Assembly (NCBI GenBank): GCA_964017045.1
Contig: OZ024795.1
Location: 27,876,366 to 27,940,365, forward strand
From: Omphiscola glabra
Taxonomy: Eukaryota > Mollusca > Gastropoda > Lymnaeidae
Direction: 5' to 3'
Length of the DNA: 64,000 nt
In this document: positions 34,373 through 46,206 of the stretch, piece by piece
Layout: each line of letters starts with the position of its first letter
Position numbering within the stretch: the first letter of the stretch is position 1
Notes under the pieces: model-generated
The model's database searches: none
What the model was told of the DNA's origin: nothing
The model's input: the letters and a program-made list of their open reading frames with translations, nothing else
Made by a program: the position numbers and the translations under genes

Positions 34373-34494
34373 CAGAGGCGTAGCTAGAGTTTTTGGCGCA
34401 CGAGGATAAGATTCATTTTAAAGCGCTTCCCTTTTTTTGTGTCTGGCGCCCAGGAACATCTGCCCCCCCCCTGCCCCCCATAGCTACGCCTCCG
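34373..34494. mobile_element. hAT-type MITE, family B copy 2
   Basis: 122 bp, ends CAGAGGCGTAGCTA and TAGCTACGCCTCCG, perfect 8-bp duplication CAAAAGAC (34365-34372 and 34495-34502). The interior GATTCATTTTAAAGCGC is shared with the 42091 copy. Confidence 0.92.
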
Positions 34495-34502
34495 CAAAAG
34501 AC

Positions 34503-34920
34503 AAGCAATAACAGGTTAATATATTTAAATGTATGTGAATTTTTTTTGGTCGAGTCGTATTATTTATGTAAAGCATTTTAAACACAGCTTTCAAGGCGGC
34601 AACTTTGTGTAAATACCTACACGGCCCCAGGCAAACAGCATGAGCCGAAGTGCCGACACGTTGCTGCATATCATTGAAATATGTGTTCAAGTAAATAGCT
34701 TGTGTACCATTAAGCATTGTCAGACGCTCTTACGACCTGTCGCCTACCTTATGCCGTACCACCACACTGTAGGGTGAATCGAACGTTTGTGACACAGACC
34801 ATCATCGCTGTACTCACTTGTTGACTTAATAATAGCGTGAATTATACATTGACAGCTAACATTCTGTTAATACGTATGATATCATCTTAGTTTAGCTTAG
34901 GTGAATTTTGGAAGCACAGA
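34503..34920. other. unassigned sequence
   Basis: No recognisable feature. Confidence 0.4.
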
Positions 34921-35150
34921 CCACACACACACACACACGGCCCCACGACCCACACATGATTGCACAGACACATATGTCCGCACAGACTCACACACACACA
35001 CACGGCCCCACGACCCACACATGATTGCACAGACACACATGTCCGCACAGACTCACACACACACACACGGCCCCACGACCCACACATGATTGCACAGACA
35101 CACATGTCCGCACAGACTCACACACATGCATCACCGGACCCACATACACG
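34921..35150. repeat. about 65-bp repeat containing CA runs, about 3.5 copies
   Basis: Each unit has a CA microsatellite, then CGGCCCCACGACCCACACAT and GATTGCACAGACACA. Frames on both strands are repeat translations. Confidence 0.93.
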
Positions 35151-35305
35151 ACCCACAAATGCCCCCCTGGTTTAGGCAAGTTTACTACATAAAAATGAAC
35201 ACATAAATTGTAAAATGTCCCTCAGTTAAACAAACCAAAAATAAGAATGATCAAATTGTATAGACAACAAGAATAGTTGAGCTGGATAAGATCATAAAGG
35301 GTATT

Positions 35306-35341
35306 TTGTAATTTAAGTACTTTAAGCACCAAGGTCTTCAC
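35306..35341. mobile_element. relict end of the 27927-type MITE
   Basis: TTTAAGTACTTTAAGCACCA followed by AGGTCTTCA matches the right end of the element at 27927-28183. The rest is not recognisable. Confidence 0.5.
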
Positions 35342-35624
35342 TTTCTTTTCAAATGAGGTCAGTCGGCAAAAAACGTGCATGAACAGCTAAACATAAGGAG
35401 TTATGAGTGAAATGTATGACGAAAGAGAGTACAGATTCGTAAGGCGGTATGGAAGTACACTTGGTAATAGAGTCTGTTATTATTTGTCATGCAACAGACG
35501 TCCTTTCTAAAGTTAGATATTTTTCATTATAGGCGGAGCACGTCGATAAAGGAAAAAGACTAGCGCGAGTCATGTGCATAGTAGGATCCACTGAGTGAGA
35601 TTGTGCATAGTGGGAATCACTGAG

Positions 35625-36075
35625 TGAGATTGTGCATAAATTGAATAAGCGGGTGTGGAATAATCTTAAACTAACTGATACTACAAAAGTAAGTGTCTAC
35701 CAGGCATGCGTGCTTAGTACACTCCTATCTAACAGTGAAATGTGAACCAAATATACCAGTCATGAGCGGAAAACTCAACAGCTTCCATCCAAGATGTCTG
35801 CATCGCATTTTACGCATTCGATGCAGGGCACGGTGGCTAATACAGAAGTTTTGGAAAGTGCAAAAATGTTAAGCATGTTCTCCGCTCTTAGCAAGAGGCG
35901 CCTTCGTTGGTTAGGCCATGTAAGGAGAAGGGAGGAAGGCCGTATTCCAAAGATGCTGCTGTATGGAGAGTTGGGAGAAGGGACAAGACTTATTGGACGG
36001 CCACGATTACGATTTATGGGCGTTTGCAAAAGAAGCATGAGGGAAGCCAACATAGAAATGAACGAATGGGAAATC
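35625..36075 (+). mobile_element. LINE fragment (reverse transcriptase C-terminal part)
   Basis: First frame: ..LNKRVWNNLKLTDTTKVSVY.. then ..QACVLSTLLSN.., with a stop. After a frameshift near 35830 the second frame (35794 onward) reads ..RRLRWLGHVRRREEGRIPKM.. and ..LIGRPRLRFMGVCKRSM... This is the order seen in animal LINE reverse transcriptase C-termini. Same family as the fragments at 9369 and 60385. The zinc-knuckle end is missing here. Dead copy. Confidence 0.85.
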
Positions 36076-36714
36076 ATAATAAATCACATAAAATGTGGCG
36101 TATCCTCCTTTTACCCGTTTTGTTATTCAATTGTAAATGAGTGTTTTTAGTTTTAAGTTTATACGAAGTAGGCTAGCTCTATCAACAGGTGACGTGCAAA
36201 TATAAATAAGGTTTTAAAAAATAATTACGTTGCCACCATGGTGGAAAAACCACAACAAAAATTACCCCCCCCCCATCCCTTAAAATGAATACATTTCTAT
36301 TATAATAAGGAAAGGGAAATCCTTTGTTTTTTTTTTTTTAGGAATTCGCAAGTATCATGTCATGAAACAAACAACGTTTGGGAATCTTTAACAAACAGAA
36401 AATCAGCGAAGCGTACATTAATTGACTTAAGGGACCATGTTCACTTTCATCTGATGAATTCGTCTGGAAACTTTTAAGTAAAAAGAAAAAAGTTTCATTA
36501 TGTAAATTTATAACAAATGATATAAAACACGTGCCATATTAGACAGGAAGAGAAATGCCCCGCCCCTCCCCACACACACACTCTAACAATAATCATAAAG
36601 ATTATATGTTCAATCATTTAATCATGTTTTAATCTTCAATGTCATAGAACCCCCCCTCAGGCCCCCGTGTCAGAGCCAAGTAAAAGATCCAAACGGTTTT
36701 AACTATAGGAGCTG
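36076..36714. other. unassigned sequence
   Basis: Poly(C) near 36266. Nothing recognisable. Confidence 0.4.
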
Positions 36715-37018
36715 TGTGGCTCAGTCAACCAGAAACGTTACGGTCTTAAGTTCTTGGCTCAGTCAACCAGAAACGTTACGATCTTTACTTCTTGGCTCAG
36801 TCAACCTGAAACGTTACAGTCGTTACTTCTTGGCTCAGTCAACCTGAAACGTTACAGTCTTTAGTTCTTGGCTCAGTCAACCTGAAACGTTACAGTCTTT
36901 AGTTCTTGGCTCAGTCAACCTGAAACGTTACAGTCTTTAGTTCTTGGCTCAGTCAACCTGAAACGTTCCGGTCTTTACTTCTTGGCTCTGTCAACCAGAC
37001 ACGTTCCGGTCTTTTGTT
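36715..37018. repeat. 38-bp minisatellite, about 8 copies
   Basis: Core TTGGCTCAGTCAACCTGAAA then CGTTACAGTC. Edge copies differ (ACCAGAAACG, CGTTCCGG). Confidence 0.95.
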
Positions 37019-38005
37019 CAAATCACAACACAACAATTACCCTTCAAACCTTTTTTGATTAACAACCTCATCGTCCGAAGCAGATATAATTCAAGTAGCC
37101 CGTTTTACCCTTGAGCAAAAGAAATAGTTCTACGCCAATACCCTATGACCTATGACATCACCCACCCCAAAACAACAAAACAAAACAAAAACAACACTAA
37201 CACTAACCAGCAAAGAAGTACGGGTATTAGAAATGAATCCCACGAAATAGAATGTTACAACTCACAGCATAATCTTTCGGTCACAACTTGTAACCTGTCT
37301 GTACAGAAAGAAATTACCGTGAAATTTGAACACTTCAGAAAGAAAGCCAAGTTCCAAATCTTTCGAGGTTGCTGGCACACATAAACTGAGATATGTGTGA
37401 GAGAGATGTAACGTTTCTATAGGAAGTAATCACAATCCATCTCTTTTTCGGCAGAAATTATGACAAAATATACTGATTAAAGTTCAAAAGAATACACATG
37501 CTAGAGTAAATTAACAAATGAATTAAAACATCCACAAGAAATATTTTAGAAATGTTAGGAATATAGATGTTCAATAAATGTATTAAGAAGTCTATTACAA
37601 ACTTAGTGGTTCTCTCTCTATATATATGTATTTATTTTTTGCATTTGATAAAATGACAGGCTCATCGCTAAGACACAAAATTTGAAGAGAGCTGCGCGCT
37701 TTTATCAAATACGGGAATGTTGGTGAGCTTTCGATTGAAATAGTACGGTGCTCCAAAGTGTCACATTTTATTAAATTGCTTGGTGTGTTAACGCCTTTCT
37801 GATAAGGGGGAAAATAAAACAACAACAATAAGAATCAGATAAAATAGCAGCTCTAATATTCGTAAACGTATAAATGAAACCGGTTATTATCATGTTATAA
37901 TAATTTATAAAATCTATTTGATTAAAAAGCATGTTGACTTCCTATTACAATTATTTTGATATAATAATCAAAATAGTGATAATTGTTTTTTCAATTATTT
38001 GGGTT
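37019..38005. other. unassigned sequence
   Basis: No gene motif. A short TA run lies near 37620. Confidence 0.45.
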
Positions 38006-38016
38006 GTTCAAATAAT

Positions 38017-38587
38017 GTCGCATAAGAGATGGAGTCGGTGGGCCGTCGAGCGTGAGCTCTTAATGCCCCCCCGGCGCCCCCACACAATCCAGCGCACTGA
38101 AGGACTTAACCCGACGCCAGCCCGTGCGGAAGGGCGCCGGGAACTTCCCCCTTGACCTAGGGGAGGCCCGGTCGACCGAGGACGCTGCGTTTAAAGCGTC
38201 CGCAGTCCACTCTCTGTGGGTCAGGACGGCTTTACTTCCACTCCGGGGGGTTGGTGTTGCGTTGTCATTCCCCACCGCACAGGGAGTCTTTCGGTCGGGA
38301 CGTTTGTAGTGGCGGGACGAAACGGTTGCCTAGGAGCGGCTTTCTCACGGCCGCGTAGCTAAAATCATCGGCATGGGTTTTGATGGCCACCCAAGCCTCA
38401 TATCCATTAACAGCAACTAGTAATCATGTTAGTGGCAGCTCCCGTTGCGTTGGGAGTCATGCGTTTGGCCGGGGTTTTTTAGCTTCGGGTGGACAAGTCC
38501 CCCCTACTAGTCTGCCACGCCACGAAGAGGCAAAACCCCATGTGGGCGCCCCCAAGTCTCCTCGGGGACGCTGCCGCTAACGCAGCA
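38017..38587 (-). mobile_element. GC-rich retroposon family, copy 2 (with target duplication)
   Basis: 571 bp, flanked by GTTCAAATAAT at 38006-38016 and 38588-38598. On the minus strand the 3' two-thirds matches the 12426 copy almost base for base, and the middle matches the 52123 copy (GCCGATGATT, GAGAAAGC, ACCGTTTCGTCC). An 11-bp duplication with no DNA-transposon ends implies target-primed retroposition. No poly(A) tail; the 3' end is ..CTTATGCGAC. No credible reading frame. Confidence 0.85.
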
Positions 38588-38598
38588 GTTCAAATAAT

Positions 38599-39317
38599 AA
38601 ACTTGACAATAAAATTCAACGGTTGACAAGAGTTGACAAAATGAATGTTAACATTAATTAGCGTTGTTGGAGACAGACATGTTCATTTCTCTCTCTGTTA
38701 AATGTGCCAAACATCATAAAATTTCAGCAATTTTTTTTCCTTCATTCCAAAGCTGAAACGTTGTGTACAATATTTTCGTTCTTTATCTTAATACTACATA
38801 GTTTTTATTTTTATAGGTTTTCCCAATTTTTCCTTGTGATAGGGTAGAGAAAATTATCTGGGCTGTGCATTTCTTTACCGGTGTTCATAATTTTTATCAT
38901 GTTAATTTTGCGCACACTATAAATATATATATATTAAGTTAGAGACAACGTTGAAATATTATGTATAACATGGACTGGTGGTAGAATATTTTTTGTAAAA
39001 TCACTTTAAAAAAAAAAATTTAGTAATAAATAAGTCATATGTGTTTAGTCAATATTAAATGTTATGAACTTCTTATTTTTAATTTGTTAAAATTTAAGTG
39101 TTAAAATCTGTCATGGGATGGTCTCTGTGTTCTATGTTTTAAATGTGGCGTAGCATTGTATATGGAAGAACACGACATAGACTTGTTATTTATTTTTATT
39201 TTTTAAAATTTGTTCTGTTTCCATATTTTCTGATTTGATTAGTGACCCGTGCAAAACACCTTACATAAGAGAATAACAAGGTGAACTCATCTGTACGAAT
39301 GCCCAGTTAGATAGCCG
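38599..39317. other. unassigned, AT-rich sequence
   Basis: Nothing recognisable. Confidence 0.45.
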
Positions 39318-39473
39318 TGCCAAGATTTCGTGTCAAGTCTCCGTGTCAAGACTCCGTGTCAAGACTCCGTGTCAAGATTCCGTGTCAAGACTCCGTGTCA
39401 AGTCTCCGTGTCAAGACTCCGTGTCAAGACTCCGTGTCAAGACTCCGTGTCAAGACTCCGTGTCAAGTCTCCG
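39318..39473. repeat. 13-bp minisatellite, about 12 copies
   Basis: Unit TCCGTGTCAAGAC, very regular. Confidence 0.95.
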
Positions 39474-39596
39474 GCTCACGCCAATTGGCATTTATATATC
39501 CATCAAATAATGACGTGATTCGAGGAGAGTTGGGCGAGGAAGATAAGTTCCCTGTTTATTTTATCTATAAACTTCTCTCTATTTAATTAACTTTAC

Positions 39597-39792
39597 AGAC
39601 AGAAACAGAGGGAGAGAGATAGAAGGAAAGATAGAGGGAGAGAAAGAGGGAGTGAGAACGAGAGAGTGAGAGAGAAAGAGAGAGCGAGGCGGAGAGCGAA
39701 TTGCATGGGGGAAAGAGAGAGAGATAGGGGGATAGAGAAGTAGAAAGAGACAGCTAGAGAGGGATTAAAGAGAGAGAGAGATTAAAGAAAGA
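39597..39792. repeat. GA-rich purine tract
   Basis: Long GAGAGA/GGGAGA stretch on the plus strand. Confidence 0.85.
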
Positions 39793-40469
39793 CACCAGTG
39801 AAATCGCCCCAGTTTCATATCACCCGGGACATTTTACCCATTTCCGTTCAAAATTTAATGTCAACTTCAGATAAAGAGGAGAGCTGCCCAGACGGAGCAA
39901 CCAGAATACACAAGAAATTAAAAAAATATGATTGTACTCACCCTCTTCGAATATCCTAACAACTCAACGTCTGGTTTTGTCGTGTGTGAAAACATTTTAC
40001 TGATGCAGTAACATACTATGTGGGTATGGGGGGTGTGTCCGGTCAGCTGTCCACCCTGAGCTAAACGATTTGGTGCGGGGCGTGGCGCGGGGGGGAGGGC
40101 AGACCTTTTGACTTGCTGCACCAAAACTTAATGTTTGTGTCCGGATGCCGAGAGATTTAACGGCACAACTCAAATAATGTTTAATCAAGTACTTAAAGTT
40201 TAACAGTTGAGAAAAAGAGCGTTAAATTTCACAAATGGCCTAATATTGAGAACACTTGTGAAGAAACTTTGGCATAAATTATAAGAAACGAGTTTGTATG
40301 CCACGTCAAAGCTTGGAGAGGAGAAATATAAATTCTATTATTTGTTTCCAAAAAATTCTATTCCGATCTTTTGCTTTCCTTGTATTTCTGCACTCAGCCG
40401 ACACGTATCTGTGTCACATTCGCTAGACACGGAGGGATCAAGACCAGCGTTTCCCATACTCTTAAGAGT
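39793..40469. other. unassigned sequence
   Basis: No recognisable gene or element. Confidence 0.4.
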
Positions 40470-40690
40470 GGCGGACTGGTATACAGGTCACGATATTGCA
40501 CCAGGGACCGGTGGAAAGGTCTCGATATTGAGCTCCACGGACCGATGGGCAGGTTTCGATATTGCACCAGGGACCGGTGGAAAGGTCTCGATATTGAGCT
40601 CCAGGGACATGTGGACAGGTCTCAATATTGCACCAGGGACCTGTGGACAGGTCTCAATATTGCACCAGGGAACGGTGGACAGGTCTCGAC
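40470..40690. repeat. about 32-bp minisatellite, about 7 copies
   Basis: Core CACCAGGGACCGGTGGAAAG then GTCTCGATATTG; variants GAGCTCCA and ACCTGTGGACAG. Confidence 0.92.
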
Positions 40691-40883
40691 ATTGAACTCC
40701 AAGAACTGATGCTAGATTTAATTATTTTGCATTAATTTCTGTTGACCATAAAACACATGCTGTGCGGACCGGCAACAAAGTGTTCACGGACCAGTGAAGG
40801 TCCTCGGGTCACCGTATGGGGAACGCCCATCTAGAATGTCCACAAAAAGTTAGTGTCATTGGGGACGTACAGGATGAAAACGT

Positions 40884-41145
40884 TCAGCTACTTCGCAAAC
40901 TAGTTGCGGCAACTGTTTCATCCCAGCTACTTCGCAAACTAGTTGCGGCAACCGTTTCGTCCCAGCTACTTCGCGAACTAGTTGCGGCAACTGTTTCATC
41001 CCAGCTACTTCGCAAACTAGTTGCGGCAACCGTTTCGTCCCAGCTACTTCGCAGAATTGTAGCTGCAATCGTTTCGTCCCAGCTACTTCGCAAACTAATT
41101 GCGGCAACCGTTTCGTCCCAGCTACTTTGGAAACTAGTTGCGGGG
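40884..41145. repeat. 39-bp minisatellite derived from the GC-rich retroposon, about 6-7 copies
   Basis: Unit core CTACTTCGCAAACTAGTTGC then GGCAACCGTTTCGTCC. A single copy of this segment (CTACTTTGCAAACTAGTTGC) is an ordinary internal part of the retroposon at about 52457-52477. So the array is an in-place expansion of transposon sequence. Confidence 0.9.
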
Positions 41146-41480
41146 TGGAAACCCACTGTAGAAACCTTCTTAAAGGGCTCCCGACGTTTCCCTGGGATGG
41201 GTGGGGGAAGATATTAGGACGTAAATTTACCATGCCGACTCCTAGGAAAGTCGATCGTGTGCGCTGTGTGTATGCGCATTGTCGGACCGACCTGGTGTCT
41301 TTGGGTTGGGGCAGCCTCTAGCAGAAACACCGATCGAGCGGACTCGAGTGGATGACGTCCTGGCAAAGGGCCATCTCCATTGTGCCGTTTCGCGGCCCAA
41401 TACTCGGGATTAAGGGGGATGCTTTGGGGAGGGCATAATGAGCAATTGCTCGACGGCCCGCTGATGCTATTTTCTAATGT
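41146..41480 (+). mobile_element. GC-rich retroposon family, copy 3 (3' part)
   Basis: Continues from the 39-bp array with GGGGTGGAA.CCCACTGTAG, GGATGGGTGGGG.AAGATATT, CGATCGAGCGG, GGGCATAATGAG and GCTCGACGGCCCGC, all shared with the 52123 copy. It ends near CTAATGTGA. The 5' limit lies in or left of the array and is unclear. Confidence 0.8.
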
Positions 41481-42082
41481 GATATATATATCTCACTGTC
41501 ATAAATATGACATCTGTCATTTCATTCATCTGTGTTCATCGTTCTCATTACCTCCTTGACATGTGTTACTCTTACTTTCTTGTAATTGTAAAAAAAAAAG
41601 AAGTGTGAGGGGGAGGGGAACTAAAACTCAAGGAACGCGCCGGGTGGCAGGAATTCTATCTTCGAAACTGAGAAAAGATATCATCATCAGACAAAGTGTT
41701 CAGCTCTTGAAATCTTAAGCATTTCATTGAATCATCGTATACAATACTTTATAAGACTTTTTTTCAATACAAGTCAAATAATAGCAATTTTAAAAAATGA
41801 GAAAATAATGACCTGGGTTTATTTGGTGCAACGAAACGCCCACGAAAACCTAAGCTGAACAAGTCATGTCAATTTTGTATGATAATAAATGGGGCAATAA
41901 CACATGGCGATCACTTGCGGTTTTAACTTGTTTCTATATTCTCGTCCAATTTTTATCTGCCCTGACCACTGATGAAGGCTCGTAGCTAAAAAGTTTCTAT
42001 CGCATTGTCCTATGTCTTACTTGAAGGTTCCTCAGTCCTTGTTCTACTATATCCTTAATTTTGTATGGTGATACAGAATGGT
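41481..42082. other. unassigned sequence
   Basis: Nothing recognisable. Confidence 0.4.
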
Positions 42083-42090
42083 ATCCTTCC

Positions 42091-42279
42091 CAGTGGCGTA
42101 GCTAGAGTGTTTGGCGCCCGGGGACAAGATTCATTTTAAAGCGCCTTCTTTTCCTTTTTTCAACTCTCAAACCCACTATTTTCATCTATACAATAATACC
42201 AAAAGCACATTTTGGCGCCCCTAGCTAGCTGGCGCCCGGGTACATCTGTACCCCCTGCCCCCCCTACAATACGCCTCTG
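42091..42279. mobile_element. hAT-type MITE, family B copy 3
   Basis: 189 bp, ends CAGTGGCGTAGCTAGAG and TACGCCTCTG. 8-bp duplication ATCCTTCC / ATCCTTCA (42083-42090 and 42280-42287), one mismatch. The interior is shared with the 34373 copy plus about 70 extra bases. Confidence 0.88.
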
Positions 42280-42551
42280 ATCCTTCATTCTGAAGGTAAG
42301 AATCAGATTGATCTAGAACATAATTTTTGTTTATATGAAAATGTGTAAGCAGTGGATAGAACATCAGATATGTTTGTTACAGTGAGGTCAGAACGTGGAC
42401 GCCTTTGACAATCAGTGTACGGTGCGTAAAATGCGTTATGACATTTTCAGGCCTGTAAAAACAACGTGTTGTGAAATAGCTCGTCGTGACCGTGTCTCAA
42501 TAGATGCCAATTAGAACTGCTCAAGAGAGGAGGGGCCGACTTTCTTTAAGC

Positions 42552-42770
42552 AAGTAAACATTGCCCTAACAAGTGAACATTGCCCTAACAAGTGAACATG
42601 CACTAACAAGTGAACATTGCACTAACAAGTGAACATGCACTAACAAGTGAACATTGCCCTAACATGTGAACATGCACTAACAAGTGAACATTGCCCTAAC
42701 AAGTGAACATTGCTCTAACAAGTGAACATTGCTCTAACAAGTGAAAATTGCTCTAACAAGTGAACATTGC
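42552..42770. repeat. 17-19-bp minisatellite, about 12 copies
   Basis: Unit AACAAGTGAACATTGCCCT; forms ATTGCCCT, ATTGCTCT and ATGCACT give lengths of 17-19. Confidence 0.93.
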
Positions 42771-42976
42771 ACTGGGAAAGTTATCATAAGATATGAGTAA
42801 GAAATCTTGAAATCTAACCAGGAAACTCAGGCGTCTTACAGCTGTTGAAAGGAACGATATGCACGAAATGCGTCTTTTACAAAACGGATAAAAGTTTCCG
42901 ACAAGGTGCATGATTCCACGTTATGGATGTCTGAAACTGGTTTTCAGCATCCATCCGTCATTCATTTCGGCACTTT

Positions 42977-43890
42977 CACTAGTTACTCAAAGAGTTCTAT
43001 CCTGTAGTGACAGTCTCTGCACCAAAACCTGTTACTCAAAGAGTTCGATCCTGTAGTGACAGTCTCTGCACCTCAACCTGTTACTCAAAGAGTTCGATTC
43101 TGTAGTGACAGTCTCTGCACCTCAACCTGTTACTCAAAGAGTTCGATCCTGTAGTGACATTTTCTGCACCTGAACCTGTTACTCAAAGAGTTCGATCCTG
43201 TAATGACAGTCTTTGCACCTCAACCTGTTAATCAAAGAGTTCGATCCTGTAGTGACAGTTTCTGCACCTCAACCTGTTACTCAAAGAGTTCAATCCTGTA
43301 GTGACAGTCTCTGCACCTCAACCTGTTACTCAAAGAGTTCGATCCTGTAATGACAGTCTCTGCACATAAACCTGTTACTCAAAGAGTTTGATCCTGTAAT
43401 GATAGTCTCTGCACATAAACCTGTTACTCAAAGAGTTCGATCTGTAGTGACAGTCTCTGCACATAAACCTGTTACTCAAAGAGTTCGATCCTGTAGTGAC
43501 AGTCTCTACACCTCAACCTGTTACTCAAAGAGTACAATCCTGTAGTGACAGTCTCTGCACCTCAACCTGTTACTCAAAGAGTTCGATTATGTAGTAACAG
43601 TCTCTGCACCTCAACCTGTTACTCAAAGAGTTCGATCCTGTAATGACAGTCTCTGCACATAAACCTGTTACTCAAAGAGTTCGATCCTGTAATGACAGTC
43701 TCTGCACATAAACCTGTTACTCAAAGAGTTCGATCCTGTAATGACAGTCTCTGCACATAAACCTGTTACTCAAAGAGTTCGATCCTGTAGTGACAGTCTC
43801 TACACCTCAACCTGTTACTCAAAGAGTACAATCCTGTAGTGATAGTTTCTACACTCTCATTAGTTGCTCAAAGAGTTTTAAAATGTAGTG
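42977..43890. repeat. 49-bp minisatellite, about 18 copies
   Basis: Core CTGTTACTCAAAGAGTTCGA then TCCTGTAGTGACAGTCTCTG. CACCTCAAC and CACATAAAC forms come in runs, suggesting block duplication within the array. Right edge copies are decayed. Confidence 0.95.
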
Positions 43891-44344
43891 AATGTTTCTG
43901 CTGCTCTCTCCTCAGGTCAAGGTCGATGCTTGTTGCTCTTAAGCCTTCTCGTTGGCTCTTCCTTTCAGTTCACAGTTCCGCATCTTATCGGCTTGATAAA
44001 CTCTCTTTTAATACCTGATGGTCGCCCTTTAAATATTTCTTGCACGTTTCGTTCTACTGTCGCGACCATCCAGTCGGTTGCCGTAGTCTATTATTTCATA
44101 GTGAATGAAAATTTTTGTAAACTTAGAGTTGGCAGGAAGGCCGGCGATGTTGAGGACATTTTCAGCAGATCTATAGTGAGAGTACACTGATTAATAGCGG
44201 TTCTCAAGGGCACTAGGGTGACCCAGGAGAATAAGAAATTAAACAGGTGGGTGAATAATTGCTTGACTCTACTTCCCAATGGGGAGATCTTCCACTTTGC
44301 ACCGTTTAAACACACTGCGCCAGTTATGTTTTCATTTAACGCCA
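43891..44344. other. unassigned sequence
   Basis: A 100-residue plus-strand frame crosses from the array; no family motif. Confidence 0.4.
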
Positions 44345-44795
44345 TGAGAGTAGAATAGACAAAGTAGAATAGACAAAGTAGAATAGACAAAGTAGAATAG
44401 ACAAAGTGTAATAGACAAAGTAGAGTAGACAAAGTAGAATAGACAAAGTAGAATAGACAAAGTAGAATAGACAAAGTGTAATAGACAAAGTAGAGTAGAC
44501 AAAGTAGAATAGACAAAGTAGAATAGACAAAGTAGAATAGACAAAGTGGAATAGACAAAGTAGAATAGACAAAGTAAATAGACAAAGTAGAATAGACACA
44601 GCAGAATAGGTAAAGTAGAATAGACAAAGTAGAATAGACAAAGTAGAATAGACAAAGTAGAATACACACAGTAGAATAGACACAATAGAATACACACAGT
44701 CGAATACACACAGTAGAATACACACAGTAAAATAGACATAGTAGAATAGACACAGTAGAATAGACTTAGTAGAAAAGGTACAGTAGAATAGACAC
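44345..44795. repeat. 14-bp minisatellite, about 31 copies
   Basis: Unit AAAGTAGAATAGAC. A run with AAGTGTAATAGAC and GTAGAGTAGAC recurs near 44400 and 44475, so a block of about 78 bp was duplicated. The right part has ACACAGTAGAATA variants. Minus-strand frames up to 220 residues are repeat translations. Confidence 0.95.
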
Positions 44796-45857
44796 TGTTT
44801 AAAATTGTCTTATGAAATCAAGAATAGAATATTGTTAGATTGTAGCCAAATGTTAAAAAAAGGTTCTCACAATGAATACTTGCGAATAATACCCCCCCCC
44901 TTTTTTTTTCCCCACCCCCGACATCAGTACAAATGAGCACAGGGGGAATAGAATTAAAATAACCATTAAACTATTCCTAAATATTGTTATGTCACGTAAA
45001 AAAGATGTAAAACTGTGCCAGATGGTTTTAATGCACCCAGGTTGCCAGGTTGCTTAATTGTAAATCAATAGCTGGGTGCATATTGTCTGCATACACAACT
45101 GGCATTCAAACACTATATTCTATCAACGATTCTTGAAAAAATTACGTTCTCCCCCCCCCCCCCCTTTTTTTTTTCCACAATCTCAACTCACCTTTTCAAT
45201 GGCATTCGTGTAGCCAATAAATAAATACACTCACACGATTTAATTTTTTTTTAATTGTCAAATTATTGGATTGTTTTTTTTTGTTTTTACTCATTCTCGT
45301 AAAAAAATTTATACGAAAAAACTAAAAGCATTTCATGCTTCTATTTTACTGACTCTTGACTAGCGATGTTGTTCTTCTTGTTTTTGTTGTTCGTCTTAAG
45401 TATGTAAATATTGTATTTAAAAGGTCTTTAAACGAGCTGTGACATTTGCACTTTTCACCTATACCGTCATCTACTTTTAAATAAAAACTCTTGACCACTC
45501 AACACCGTCATATCAATTTAATTACTTTTTCATCACTACAGTAACCCCCCCCCCCCTCCCCCAAACCGACCAAAAAAATAAAAGTTCATAGATACAATTT
45601 TAAATTAAAAAAATAAATATATATATTTAAATTAATAATTTAAACAAAATTGCAGTCCTACCCAGATCAATGTTTGACCAATTTGTCGAGGATGTAATTT
45701 GAGATTCTAGTCCCAGGGTCGATGAGTTGGAGTCTTACAGTCTGATCATTTGAATTGAAGTCGTTAAACTATTCGGTTTTAATATCATCCAAGATATTAG
45801 CATCCAAAATTACTGATGAGTTTGTCCTTTTACCTACTCAACTTCGATTTAGATACA
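44796..45857. other. unassigned, with composite C/T homopolymers
   Basis: Runs of C directly followed by runs of T at about 44888-44908 and 45151-45174, and another C run near 45545. No gene motif. Confidence 0.5.
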
Positions 45858-46206
45858 TATGCATTACTTCGTATGGATTACTACATATAGATTACTTCAC
45901 AAGGATTACTACATATGGATTACATCGTATGGGTTACTTCGAATTGATTACTGCACATGGATTATTACATATGGAATACTTCGTATGGATTACTACATAT
46001 GGATTACTTCGTATGGATTACTTCGCATGGATGACTTCGTGTGGATTATTATCGTATGGATTACTTCGTATGGATTACTTCGCATGAATGACTTCGTGTG
46101 GATTATTATCGTATGGATTACTTCGTATGGATTACTTCGTATGGATTACTTCGTATGGATTACTTCGTATGGATTACTTCGTATGGATTACTTCGTATGG
46201 ATTACA
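45858..46206. repeat. 14-bp minisatellite, about 24 copies
   Basis: Unit TTACTTCGTATGGA, diverged on the left and identical on the right. Confidence 0.94.

Noticed and set aside
36715..37018. tRNA-derived SINE head (GTGTGGCTCAGTC resembles an A box)
   Set aside because: The word belongs to a 38-bp tandem repeat; no B box or tRNA fold was seen.
12412..38482. Shared word GCCGGGGTTTTTTAG near 12412 and 38470, direct while the retroposons are inverted
   Set aside because: It does not fit the alignment of the two retroposon copies; treated as chance or an unrelated short repeat.
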